A stretch of 35,500 nt of DNA, taken from contig JAQXZM010000070.1 in assembly GCA_029227215.1 (NCBI GenBank), forward strand, positions 1 through 35,500, read 5' to 3'. Made by a program: the position numbers and the translations under genes. The notes under the pieces were generated by a model, which was not told where the DNA came from, did no database searches, and saw only the letters and a program-made list of their open reading frames with translations. Shown piece by piece: positions 16,201-25,852 of the stretch. The DNA is from Bifidobacteriaceae bacterium. Its GTDB lineage: Bacteria > Actinomycetota > Actinomycetes > Actinomycetales > Bifidobacteriaceae. Position 1 is the stretch's first letter; each line of letters opens with the position of its first letter.

Positions 16201-19200
16201 ATGAAAAAGGTATCTGTAGACACGGCGCTCGAGAGCGTGGTGTCGCTGATGGAGGGCAAGCTCGCCGCCGAAGATGGTGGGCCGACGTCGGTGTTGCTTG
16301 TCGAAGGCGCGCCGCGAAGCGGTAAGACAACGTTCGCTTTGCAGGCGTTGGACGAAGCGCTGAAGAACTTCGGCAACGATGGCGCGATGATGATCAGTTC
16401 CAACAGACTCACTGCCCGTGATCTGAACGCCAAGGCGTTGCAAAGCGTCGAGTCGAGCAAGAACCCGCGCATTGTGCGCACGCTGTCGGCTCTGGCGTTC
16501 TCCGTGCTTGCCACTGTGCGACGTGAGCTGGGGCTTGTGCCGCCGCGACTGCTCAACGGCGCCGAGCAGGATGCCGTGCTCACCGATGTGCTGAACGTGC
16601 ACAAGAGCCATGCGGCGGCTGGCGAACTGTGCTCCACATGCCGGCTGCTGCTGGACTATTTCGCAGCGACTGATTCCGCCAAACCGTCCGATGGCGCTGC
16701 GGGACTTGCGAATGCAGATGGCGGGGAAAGCACAGCGGCGCCGGTCCGCACCACCACCGAGGAGACTTTTGCGCAGTGCCTGTCGCAGGAGTTCGTCGCG
16801 CAGCTTCGCGACATGCTCGCCCGTATCAACGAGGTCGGCGCGGAACAGGATGACCTGGGCCGCATCCTCCAGCGTCTCGACGAGCAGCAGACTCCTGTGG
16901 AGACCAAGGTGCGGATGCGCGTCCAATGGCAGCTTGCCTTCCGTTTGCGCGACGAATACGCACAAGCGGTGTCGCAACGTTTCCCCGATGAGTTCCGTTT
17001 GGACTCCTCGTGTCTGCTTCGCGAGGCGACGCAAGCATTGGCGCAGCAAACCGCGATTACGGCTGGCGGGGATTTGCCCCGGCTGCTGGTGGTCGACGAC
17101 GTGCAGGATGTCACCCTCGCCGGAACGGCATTCCTCCAGGCGCTGAACCGCAGGGGAGTGCTGCTGGTGCTCGTCGGCTGCAACGACGAAGCGGTGCAGG
17201 CGTTTCGCGGCTCCTACCCAGAGTTCCTCATGTTGCGTGCGCTGAAACAGCCGCTGGCGTCAGGCCAGGTTGCGGATGCTTCGGCAGATGGCGCAGAGGA
17301 GGGTCTTGCCGATTCGAATCTCGGTCGGTTCCATGCTGCGGCGGTGGAGCTTGAACCGCGCCTTGATGAGAACGACGCCACGTACAAGGATGTGCTCGCA
17401 TCCCGCGTGTCGCTCGCCATCGGTTCTGACGAAGAAGGGCTTGGCGCTGGCGCGGACCGCCCGGGCAAGCTGCCGAATGTCCGCGGTGCCTTGGCTCTGA
17501 AACCATTGGCGCCGGACGATCCGATGCTGGGGTCCCGTGCGCTCGATACCGAGGGACGGCTCTATCGTTCCGCTTCCAACGAAGCCGATGACGTGATCCG
17601 CCAGGTCATGGATTTGCACATGACTCAGCCAGATGTGGCATGGAACGACATGGCCGTGATCGCGCATGACAACGCGACCGTACACACGCTGGGCATGCGT
17701 CTGAGGAACGCGGGCGTGCCGGTGCGGTATTCCTCCGTCACCACGTCGTTTGCCAAGGATCCCACGGTGCAGGGGCTTTTCGCCCTCATCCAGCTGGGAA
17801 TCATGCGCGCACGCGGCTACCGGGAGACCAAGGAACTCGAGACGGAGCGCCTGCGCCGCAAGCTCAGTCCGCAGCAGATGCGCAACGAGCTTATCCAGAC
17901 CGCCATCAAGACGTATCTCGCCAGTCCGCTTATCGATTCGCTGGCGGGAGCACCGGGGCATAGCGCGACAGTGACGAATAGTGTTGCGGAATCGGAAGAA
18001 TCGACGGAGGCAGCGGAATCTGCGGAAGCGCTGGCTGAAAGCAAGACCAGCGCTGATGATTCCAGCGTGGCTGGTGATGCTCAGAACACGTCCAGCAGGG
18101 CCTGGGAGAAGGCACGCCCGGTGCGTATCGGCGCTGTGCGCAACTCCATCCAGGCGCTGCTGATGGTGCTCATCGCGATTCGCCAGAACAAGACGAAGAC
18201 AGAACCCCTAGCAGACGATTCTGCAACTGATGACGCGCTTGCGAAGGCTGCCAGGAGTTTCCGGCCACTGCTCGCCCTGTATGGCGGCGCGGAGACTGCC
18301 GATGTGGTGGACGAATATGACGAACTGTGTGCCCAGCTGGTCATCGGCGACGATGCTGTGCGAGACAGCATCCTCCAGGCATTGCGCAACATTGGTGAAG
18401 GTTCCGTGGATGTGCAGGCCTTCTGTGCGCTGCCCGCACGCATCGATGTCGTTGCACAAGCATATGAGGCGTCGCACGATCCGTATGAGGTCCTGTGGGC
18501 GGCATGGCAGGCAAGCGATGTCGCCGACCGCTGGCAACAGCAGGCTGTCGAACTGGGGGCCGATGGCGATGCGGCGAACGACCGCCTCGACATGATGATG
18601 CGGCTATTCGACTACGCCCATACCGGTGGTGAGTTCGACTCCATCGAGGACTTCATGAGCCAGGTGCGGCAGATGGACATCATCGCTGATTCGCTGTCGA
18701 AGATGGGGCCGAAGCCGGATGCCGTGACGCTCACCACGCCAGCAGGCTCGTGCGGCAGGTCATGGGATTACGTGTGGATTCCCGCCGTGCAGCAGGACGT
18801 ATGGCCGAACCTCACGGTGCGCAACACGATGTTCTCCACCGAAGACCTCACGGACATCATGCTGCATGGCTCTCTCCAGGTCTCCGATACGGAGGATGCC
18901 TCGCGTCATGGCCGTGTGACATCCGTGCTTCATAGCGAGGAGAAGGGCCTGCTCGTCGCCATCACCCGCGCCACGAAGCGTCTCGCCATTAGCGCTGTGT
19001 GGAGCGATGACACGACGCCATCCGATTTCCTGTTCACCTTCATGCCTGAGCTGTTCCCGGTTTCCGATGACATCGCCAAGGTCGAGTTCACCCAGGTGTC
19101 GGCGGATGCCGCACCAGCGGCGAGCATCCCCATGCTCATCGAGCGGGCGCGCAACATCATCGCGAAAGCCGCAACCGAAGCATTGGAAAGCCAGAAGCTC

Positions 19201-20799
19201 TCGGCGGAAACACTGGGTATGGGTGAGCAATTCGACCCGATGAAGGTTCCCGGTCTCCGTTTCGAAAACCTGAGCCCGGAGGCCCAGGATGCTGTGCGCA
19301 CGTTGCGGTATCTCGCCTCGCAAGGTTATGCGGATGCCATGCCGGACCAGTGGGCGTTCGTGTACGGACGCACCGAGCGCGGCGTGCCAGTTGATGAAGC
19401 CGGCTCCACGGGCAGCGACTCCACCCGCGATGAATCCGCGAATGGCGGATTCACAGATGGCGAGTCCATGGACGATGCAGAAAACGTGCCGAGCATCGAC
19501 CGGGTGTCGCTCAGCCCGTCGATGGTGGATGCACTGTGGGACTGCCCGGTGTGCGCGCTGCTTGACAGGTCTCTGGGCGGCCCCTCCGCTACGAAGATCA
19601 ACCAGTCCTTCGGCACCATCGTCCACAAGGTGGCGCAGGTCGCCACTGAGAAGGGATGGGACAAGCCAGGGTTCCCGGATGCCACGTTGAGCGAAGACGA
19701 GCGCATTGAGAAAATCACCGACCTGATGCACGATGAGTACAACAGGTTGTCGGAGGCCATGCACGTCGACAATGACCCCGAGTCCCAGTACTCCGCGCGG
19801 CGCAAGGAAAACACCGTGCGGGACACGCTGCAGCACATCGCTACGTACTTCGTGAAAGTGAACAGTGAAAGCTATGGCAGTGGCGCGAAATACAGTCCTC
19901 TCATCGGTACGTATGACCGTGTCGAAAGCGAATACCCGCTGCACACGGAGTTCAGCATTCGCGAGTTGCTCCCGTTCTTCCGGATGATGGATCGAGAGAA
20001 TCTCGCGGATGTGGATGAGGAGCGATTCTTGGCACTGCTAGATGTCCTTGCTGGCGGTTTCGCACCAGGACTGGCACCGGATACGAAGGTCACTCTGAAC
20101 GCGCGCATCGACCGTCTCGAGGTGCGCAACGACGCTGAGATGGGCTTCCCCTTCTACCGCATCATCGATTACAAGACAGGGCAGCAGGGGCATTCCGGTG
20201 CGGAAAACTACTGCGATCTGCAGCTCGTGTGCTACCAACTCGCTCTTGCAATGAGCCAGATACATGAGAATGGAGCGGAACTGCCACTGATTCCTGTTGC
20301 CTCGGCAGGCCTGTTCGACGTCGAGAAGAACGACGCGCCGTCGTACAACCGCGCTGCGGAGAACTGTGCGCAGCCCCCGCTGTTCGTCGAAATGCCGTAC
20401 GTGGATGGCGACATCTCCGGGCAGGCTCCGTGCTTCGACAACCGGGAGGATGGCTTGGACGCTCACAATGCTGGAGCCAGTCTGCGCAAGTCGATTCAGT
20501 ACAGCGCTGCCGACGCTATCGCCAGGGTCATTTCTGTGGCACAGTTCGTGGGTGAAAGAACGGGGCAGGTGCCAGCAGAGCTGGCATTCGTGCTCAATAG
20601 CTTCGAGAGCCATACGCTCGGCTGGTGGTCGCTCACGATGCTGTCACGCATCTTCTACGCCGCTTCCGTCGCTGGCACACAAGGCCAGGTGCCGGCCCAC
20701 GAAGCGTCGAATAAACATCTGCGCTATTGCAGGCACAAGAGGGTGTGCCCTGCATGCGGAGGGGAACTGACCACCGTCATGGGAAAGGAAGAACGATGA
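16201..20799 (+). CDS. adnA: AdnA-like helicase-nuclease subunit
   Basis: This is one half of an AdnAB-type motor-nuclease that resects DNA double-strand breaks. The start is the ATG at 16201, preceded by AAGGGAG; a start 21 bases upstream lacks an SD. The 1,532 residues begin with a P-loop GAPRSGKTT (36-44). Superfamily I motif II is DDVQD (299-303), a variant of DExQD, and a UvrD-like motor core extends to about 950. The C-terminal RecB-like nuclease has His1142 (FGTIVHK), an IDRLE strand, Asp1323-Tyr-Lys1325 (DYKTG) and a QxxxY-type helix. Cysteines C1115-x2-C1118 and C1510-x5-C1516-x2-C1519 flank it, consistent with an iron-sulphur cluster like that of AddB-type nucleases. Asp/Ser/Ala-rich inserts occur near 600-625. 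Its stop overlaps adnB as ATGA. AddB is the main alternative name, but the N-terminal motor motifs and order favour AdnA. Confidence 0.82.
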   Translation: MKKVSVDTALESVVSLMEGKLAAEDGGPTSVLLVEGAPRSGKTTFALQALDEALKNFGNDGAMMISSNRLTARDLNAKALQSVESSKNPRIVRTLSALAFSVLATVRRELGLVPPRLLNGAEQDAVLTDVLNVHKSHAAAGELCSTCRLLLDYFAATDSAKPSDGAAGLANADGGESTAAPVRTTTEETFAQCLSQEFVAQLRDMLARINEVGAEQDDLGRILQRLDEQQTPVETKVRMRVQWQLAFRLRDEYAQAVSQRFPDEFRLDSSCLLREATQALAQQTAITAGGDLPRLLVVDDVQDVTLAGTAFLQALNRRGVLLVLVGCNDEAVQAFRGSYPEFLMLRALKQPLASGQVADASADGAEEGLADSNLGRFHAAAVELEPRLDENDATYKDVLASRVSLAIGSDEEGLGAGADRPGKLPNVRGALALKPLAPDDPMLGSRALDTEGRLYRSASNEADDVIRQVMDLHMTQPDVAWNDMAVIAHDNATVHTLGMRLRNAGVPVRYSSVTTSFAKDPTVQGLFALIQLGIMRARGYRETKELETERLRRKLSPQQMRNELIQTAIKTYLASPLIDSLAGAPGHSATVTNSVAESEESTEAAESAEALAESKTSADDSSVAGDAQNTSSRAWEKARPVRIGAVRNSIQALLMVLIAIRQNKTKTEPLADDSATDDALAKAARSFRPLLALYGGAETADVVDEYDELCAQLVIGDDAVRDSILQALRNIGEGSVDVQAFCALPARIDVVAQAYEASHDPYEVLWAAWQASDVADRWQQQAVELGADGDAANDRLDMMMRLFDYAHTGGEFDSIEDFMSQVRQMDIIADSLSKMGPKPDAVTLTTPAGSCGRSWDYVWIPAVQQDVWPNLTVRNTMFSTEDLTDIMLHGSLQVSDTEDASRHGRVTSVLHSEEKGLLVAITRATKRLAISAVWSDDTTPSDFLFTFMPELFPVSDDIAKVEFTQVSADAAPAASIPMLIERARNIIAKAATEALESQKLSAETLGMGEQFDPMKVPGLRFENLSPEAQDAVRTLRYLASQGYADAMPDQWAFVYGRTERGVPVDEAGSTGSDSTRDESANGGFTDGESMDDAENVPSIDRVSLSPSMVDALWDCPVCALLDRSLGGPSATKINQSFGTIVHKVAQVATEKGWDKPGFPDATLSEDERIEKITDLMHDEYNRLSEAMHVDNDPESQYSARRKENTVRDTLQHIATYFVKVNSESYGSGAKYSPLIGTYDRVESEYPLHTEFSIRELLPFFRMMDRENLADVDEERFLALLDVLAGGFAPGLAPDTKVTLNARIDRLEVRNDAEMGFPFYRIIDYKTGQQGHSGAENYCDLQLVCYQLALAMSQIHENGAELPLIPVASAGLFDVEKNDAPSYNRAAENCAQPPLFVEMPYVDGDISGQAPCFDNREDGLDAHNAGASLRKSIQYSAADAIARVISVAQFVGERTGQVPAELAFVLNSFESHTLGWWSLTMLSRIFYAASVAGTQGQVPAHEASNKHLRYCRHKRVCPACGGELTTVMGKEER

Positions 20800-23700
20800 G
20801 CAATTCCATCGAACAGCAGCGCGTCATCGACGCGCCGGCATCCAGCGACGTCCTCGTCATCGCGGGCGCTGGATCGGGCAAGACATACACGATGACGCAG
20901 CGCATCATCAAGCTCATCTGCGACGACCATGTGCCCGCCGAGAAGATCCTGGGCCTGACCTTCACCCGCAAGGCGGCGGGGGAGCTGCTCACACGCGTGT
21001 CGAACGCGGTCTCGCAGACCCGCCGCGATGCACGGGAAGTGCAGGATGGAACGGCATCGCAAGGTGCTGGGGGCCGTGCCGGTACGGCCAGCCCGGATTC
21101 CGCCTTCATGAAGCCCAAGGTCTACACGTATGATGCCTTTTTCCAGTCCATCGTGCGCCAATACGGTCTGCTCATTGGCATGGATCCCGGCACCCAGCCG
21201 CTCAGCTCGGCGGGCGCCGTGCAGATGATCTCCGACATCATTGGAAAGAACATGGACTACCTCTTCGAGAGCGGACTCTCCTCCGAAGACGGCGGGGATG
21301 GCGATGCCGCTGGTTCGGGTTCTGGCTCGGATCGGTCGAATTCCGGTGATGCGACCTCGGGTGATGCGGGTGAGAAATCCGATGCCGGCTCATTCGAAGC
21401 CTTGGTGGGAGATATCCATGCGCTTGCCAATGAATGCGCCAGCTCCATGATCGGCAAGGATTGTCAGACCATCGCCGAAGCACTCGATCGCATTCAGCAG
21501 TGGGACGACCAGTTCCTCATCCAGCTTCGCGAAGCACGAGCCCAGCTGCTCGGCATCTCGATCGAAGACGTGAAGGATCCGGCCTCCGCCGTCAAGAAGC
21601 CGCAGCCGAACGTGATGTCCGCTACTGCGCATCAGGCCTTTGGAAACGATTTCGACTCATGGCTCCATGCCACGTTCGATGAGAAAGCGTGGAAGGCCGC
21701 GATGGCGCAAGCCAAGTCGGCAGGGCTGATCAAACGGGCCGTGGGGTATCCGAAAGGCAAAGACCCCAATTACACCAGCACGACGCAGAAATACTACGAC
21801 CAGATGCTCCAATACCTGACCTATGCGACGAAACGACGCAATATGCTCATCCCGCTCGTGCGCCAGTTTGATGCGCGCAAGCGTGAGGCAAAGCTGGCGG
21901 AGTTCTCTGACTTCACCATCGCTGCATTCCAGCTGTTGACGCGCTTCCCATCCATCGGTTCCGACTGCCGTAGGCGTTTCACCCATGTGTTCCTGGACGA
22001 GTATCAGGACACCTCCACCACACAGGCGACCTTGCTGGCGCAGATTTTCCATCCTGATGCTTCTCAGTTTGCGGATTCGGCGAATGGAGCCTCTCCGCGT
22101 AAGTCCGCGGTGACGGCGGTGGGCGACCCGTACCAGGCAATCTACGCATGGCGTGGAGCAAGCCCGGGTGCGTTCCGCCTCTTCCGTGAAAAGTTCGGCA
22201 TCACTGCCGAGCCATACTCCCTTTCTGTCACGCGCCGCAACCCTAAGCTCGTCCTTGATGCCGCGAACCGGCTCACCGATGCCTTCCACAAGCAGTGGAA
22301 GCCTGATTCGAACGTGCCCCACGACAAGCGTGAGGTGGATGTGCTGCCGCTGAAGCCATTGGAGACGGCTGAGAGTGGCGATTCAATATCTGTAGCGGTA
22401 TCCACTGATACATCGAGTACCGGTGGGGAAAGCTCTGACGGGAAGACTGCTATCGAGGACAAGAGCGATAAAAATGCACCGTTCTTTGGTCTCGCTGCCT
22501 TCGAGACAGGTGCCGAGGAGATTGCCGCTGTCGTGGAATTCGCTCGTCATGCACAGATTTACAAGAAAGTGCCTGATCCCGCGAAACCGGGTGAATTCAA
22601 GAAGCAGACGCCAGTCGCCATCCTGTTCCGATCCACCCGCCCTATGCAAGACGTGGCGGATGCTATCAGCCAGGCAGGCATGACATACGAGATTATCGGC
22701 GCGAGCGGATTGCTGCAGCGGGCCGATGTTGCGGATCTGAAGGCGCTGCTTGAAGTCGTGGCCGATCATTCCAGGACGCCCTCTTTGCAGGAACTCCTCG
22801 CTTCGCCTCGCTTCTTCATTCCCCAGGGGGCCTTGAAGAAGCTCGCCGACATGGCGACGCAGAAGAACACCGACTTCCAGTACCGCGCCTTGGAACAGGC
22901 AGGGTACGTCACCTCCGACGAAAACACGACGGAACGCGATCGGAAGGATGCAGTGAGCCGTCTGCGCAACGACGTGATGCTCCCTACCGGCGTATTCCTC
23001 GCCGATCTGCTGATGAGCGACGATTTCGATGAGCAGCTCAGCCTGCTCGATGTCCCCGATGACGTCGCTGCCCGACTCCACGAGGCGAGCGTGATCCTGC
23101 GTCGCACGGAGAAAGCGTCTGAACGCTCCTTGCGTGATGCGATGCGCACGGCAAGCGCTGCACTGACACTGCCGATGGATTCTTCGCTCGCTCACATCGT
23201 GAGCGATGGCAAGGGCATGCCGAACTCCACATATGGTGCGGCGTTCGATGCCGTGATGCAGCAGGTGGACTCCTACGAGCAGGAACTGCCCGACTCCCTG
23301 CACCCCACGGTGCGTGGCTTCTTCGCATGGATGGCAGCCCAGGAGCGCGAACCCGCCCCGCCGGCGGCGAATCTCGATCAGACCGCCGACGTGCAGCTCA
23401 TGACCGTTCACCAGGCGAAGGGTCTGGAATGGCCTGCCGTCGTGGTTGTGGACATGCGGAAGAACTCGTTCCCCACCTCCACGGGCGATGCGCTCAGGAT
23501 CATTAAGCCGGGCAATGCCTCATGGACGGAGAAGGACGGTCCGTCGTACACGGCGACGAAGAGAAGCTGGCTGGAGAACCCGACCGCGATACCCGCCCCC
23601 GTGCGCGCGGATGCCGACCTGCTCCCCGGTTTCCCACATGATGGCAGCTCCATCAGCGACTGGGACGCGGACGCATCAGGAGAGTTCGGCACGGACTCTG

Positions 23701-25580
23701 CTACGCAGTCTGGTTCGGACGCCGACACGGATGGCGCGCATCCTGCATTCCCCACGCTGGCGGCGCGCATCGAACGTGAGACGTTGGACGCGCTGCGCTT
23801 GAAGAGCGGCTTCGGACCGTGCGGTGCGCAGGACTACCTGGGGCAGTCCGAGGAATACGGTCGCCGGGGGCATGACGAGGAACGCCGCTTGGCATACGTC
23901 GCGCTCACCCGTGCCAAGAACGAGGCGTTGCTTGTCTGCTCCGGCAATGCGATGAGCACGCCGGGTGCCTGGCGCTGGACAGGCAAACCTGAAACGCTTG
24001 ACACCGATGCGGATGCATCCAACTTCTGGAGCGAGCTGTACCACGCCTATGTGCCGCAGGATCGCGAGGAACATCCCGAGGCCGATAACGCGGCTTCCGA
24101 CAGTGAGAGTGACGACAAAGATGCTGAGCAGGAGAAGCAACTGATCCGCATCCTCACGGCACTGTTCGAAGACGATTCCTCCAAATCGAGCAGCACGAAG
24201 GATCCTTCGAACGGCGACCCCCGTGCCTTCACCTTCACTGGCAGTAAGGAGGAAGCCGAACCGTTGGTGCGCGATGAGCCTGACCAGCCGCTCACCACGC
24301 TTGACGGCGTGCCCGTCGTCCAGCTTGCCGATGCAGTGAAGAGCAAACTCAACGATTCGGCAACGGTCATCCCCGATGGCTACAAGGTGCCCAAGGGCGT
24401 CTTCGTCGGCAAGGGAGCAGCACAGCTGTCCCGTCGCATCGTCGATGCGGCATTCAAGTCCGCTGCGGAGCAGATGACCGAGAACGAGAACGCGCATCTG
24501 CCCCAGTGGCCATCTGACCTGCAGCGCCGCACGCGCGCCGCGCTCGCGATGACCGCCGAGGTCATAGACCCGGCATCGGGAGGCGACCTTGCCCAGGACG
24601 CTGCCGACGCACGCGGCGTGATCCCCACGACAGACATGCGCAAGCAGGCGGATGAACACGCGGCGCAGATCATCGAGACGCAAGCGGGTTCCAAGTCGAT
24701 GAGCGTCGACTTGCTCAGCCGTGCACGCATGCTGGTGGCGGCCGATGCGGAACGCCACGAGCAAGCGCAGGACGTGATTGCCCGAGCGAACGCCGCCCGC
24801 AAGGGCAAGAACGTCGGCACCACGAACCTGCGGTTTATCGCATCACTTGCAGGGGACTCCGCCAAGACGATGCAGGTGGCGCGCAGCATTCTGCGCCCCG
24901 TGCCGATGCCACCGAACACTGCGGCATCGGAGGGTACGCGCTTCCACGAATGGGCCCAGCAGTTCATTGGCGTGGCACAGACACCGACGGACGGCCTGCT
25001 GAACAGCGGGAATGCTTTCGGCGGGGCAGCCTCTGATGCAGTGGCGTTCGATGCCAACGGTGTGGATTCCACGGATTCCATGGCGACCACGGTCAGCGGC
25101 AAGCGCCAGGCTTTGCTCGAAAGCGCCGATGCCGATGACACACTCACCCGCACCGAGAAGGAATGGCGTCATCGTCTCGCAACGTCGGAATGGGCGGCGC
25201 GCGTGCCATACGCCACAGAGGCACCGCTGACGCTTGCCACTCCGGACGGTCCGGTCAACGGCACACTCGACGCGGTGTTCTACGGCGGTCTCGAATCCCC
25301 GGACGAGGATGGCAGGCTCACGATCGTCGACTGGAAGACCGGGCGCATGCCACAGACACCACAAGATCGCGACGTGTACCTCATCCAGCTCGACGTTTAT
25401 CGCCTGCTGCTCGCCAGCCAGCTGGGCGTGGCGCTCGACCATATCGACGCCACGCTCTACTTTCTGTCGGAAGCCGATCCTGCGAAGCGCGCCATCCCCG
25501 CCGAGTCGAAGAGCGCCGAGGAAATAGGAAAGGAGATCGCCCAGGGCAGGTACCTTCATGCCGATACCGACGCCGCGTGA
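20796..25580 (+). CDS. adnB: AdnB-like UvrD-family helicase-nuclease subunit
   Basis: This is the second motor-nuclease subunit, translationally coupled to adnA (ATGA overlap, SD AAGGAAG). The 1,594 residues show a complete superfamily 1A helicase: Q motif IEQQRVI, Walker A AGAGSGKT (23-30), motif Ia TFTRKAA, motif II DEYQD (401-405), motif III GDPYQAIYAWRG, motif V TVHQAKGLEW and motif VI YVALTRAK. The C-terminal nuclease has His1384 (GTRFHEW), Asp1512-Trp-Lys1514 (DWKTG) and QLDVYRLLLA. With adnA it should form a dual-nuclease heterodimer in the cytosol working at broken ends. Gly/Ser/Asp-rich inserts (about 164-195 and 535-565) look like expanded linkers. A very long region lies between motor and nuclease. 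AddA/RecB is a related alternative; pairing with a second motor-plus-nuclease protein favours AdnB. Confidence 0.87.
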   Translation: MSNSIEQQRVIDAPASSDVLVIAGAGSGKTYTMTQRIIKLICDDHVPAEKILGLTFTRKAAGELLTRVSNAVSQTRRDAREVQDGTASQGAGGRAGTASPDSAFMKPKVYTYDAFFQSIVRQYGLLIGMDPGTQPLSSAGAVQMISDIIGKNMDYLFESGLSSEDGGDGDAAGSGSGSDRSNSGDATSGDAGEKSDAGSFEALVGDIHALANECASSMIGKDCQTIAEALDRIQQWDDQFLIQLREARAQLLGISIEDVKDPASAVKKPQPNVMSATAHQAFGNDFDSWLHATFDEKAWKAAMAQAKSAGLIKRAVGYPKGKDPNYTSTTQKYYDQMLQYLTYATKRRNMLIPLVRQFDARKREAKLAEFSDFTIAAFQLLTRFPSIGSDCRRRFTHVFLDEYQDTSTTQATLLAQIFHPDASQFADSANGASPRKSAVTAVGDPYQAIYAWRGASPGAFRLFREKFGITAEPYSLSVTRRNPKLVLDAANRLTDAFHKQWKPDSNVPHDKREVDVLPLKPLETAESGDSISVAVSTDTSSTGGESSDGKTAIEDKSDKNAPFFGLAAFETGAEEIAAVVEFARHAQIYKKVPDPAKPGEFKKQTPVAILFRSTRPMQDVADAISQAGMTYEIIGASGLLQRADVADLKALLEVVADHSRTPSLQELLASPRFFIPQGALKKLADMATQKNTDFQYRALEQAGYVTSDENTTERDRKDAVSRLRNDVMLPTGVFLADLLMSDDFDEQLSLLDVPDDVAARLHEASVILRRTEKASERSLRDAMRTASAALTLPMDSSLAHIVSDGKGMPNSTYGAAFDAVMQQVDSYEQELPDSLHPTVRGFFAWMAAQEREPAPPAANLDQTADVQLMTVHQAKGLEWPAVVVVDMRKNSFPTSTGDALRIIKPGNASWTEKDGPSYTATKRSWLENPTAIPAPVRADADLLPGFPHDGSSISDWDADASGEFGTDSATQSGSDADTDGAHPAFPTLAARIERETLDALRLKSGFGPCGAQDYLGQSEEYGRRGHDEERRLAYVALTRAKNEALLVCSGNAMSTPGAWRWTGKPETLDTDADASNFWSELYHAYVPQDREEHPEADNAASDSESDDKDAEQEKQLIRILTALFEDDSSKSSSTKDPSNGDPRAFTFTGSKEEAEPLVRDEPDQPLTTLDGVPVVQLADAVKSKLNDSATVIPDGYKVPKGVFVGKGAAQLSRRIVDAAFKSAAEQMTENENAHLPQWPSDLQRRTRAALAMTAEVIDPASGGDLAQDAADARGVIPTTDMRKQADEHAAQIIETQAGSKSMSVDLLSRARMLVAADAERHEQAQDVIARANAARKGKNVGTTNLRFIASLAGDSAKTMQVARSILRPVPMPPNTAASEGTRFHEWAQQFIGVAQTPTDGLLNSGNAFGGAASDAVAFDANGVDSTDSMATTVSGKRQALLESADADDTLTRTEKEWRHRLATSEWAARVPYATEAPLTLATPDGPVNGTLDAVFYGGLESPDEDGRLTIVDWKTGRMPQTPQDRDVYLIQLDVYRLLLASQLGVALDHIDATLYFLSEADPAKRAIPAESKSAEEIGKEIAQGRYLHADTDAA

Positions 25581-25587
25581 TCGGGAG

Positions 25588-25604
25588 TTCCGCCAATAGC
25601 GGAA
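25588..25604 (+). terminator. Weak hairpin after adnB
   Basis: TTCCGC and GCGGAA form a 6-bp stem with a 5-base loop eight bases after the adnB stop, followed by TTTGAG rather than a full U-run. It may be a weak terminator. Confidence 0.35.
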
Positions 25605-25704
25605 TTTGAGATTGACACCCACGGGTAGCGTGGAAGGTGTGAGGGAAGGCACAAGGCGTTTGCGCTTGAGATTCCCGTTGCTGCCTGTACCGGCCGGCGG
25701 ATTG

Positions 25705-25720
25705 GATCAACCGATTGATC
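25705..25720. promoter_or_regulatory. Palindrome upstream of the GNAT gene
   Basis: GATCAA-CCGA-TTGATC is a perfect 6-bp inverted repeat in the 272-bp gap before the acetyltransferase gene. A second imperfect CCAGC/GCTGG pair follows near 25728. Operator function is a guess. A TTGACA occurs at 25612 but I see no well-spaced -10. Confidence 0.25.
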
Positions 25721-25852
25721 GAATTCGCCAGCCGGTATCAGCTGGCTGATGGAATCAGCGATTGAATTAGCCGACTGTTGCAGCCGGGAACGGGAATCTG
25801 CCTCGTTGTCATCCCACAAGGAGAAATGCCAATATGAACGGAGGAGATACCA

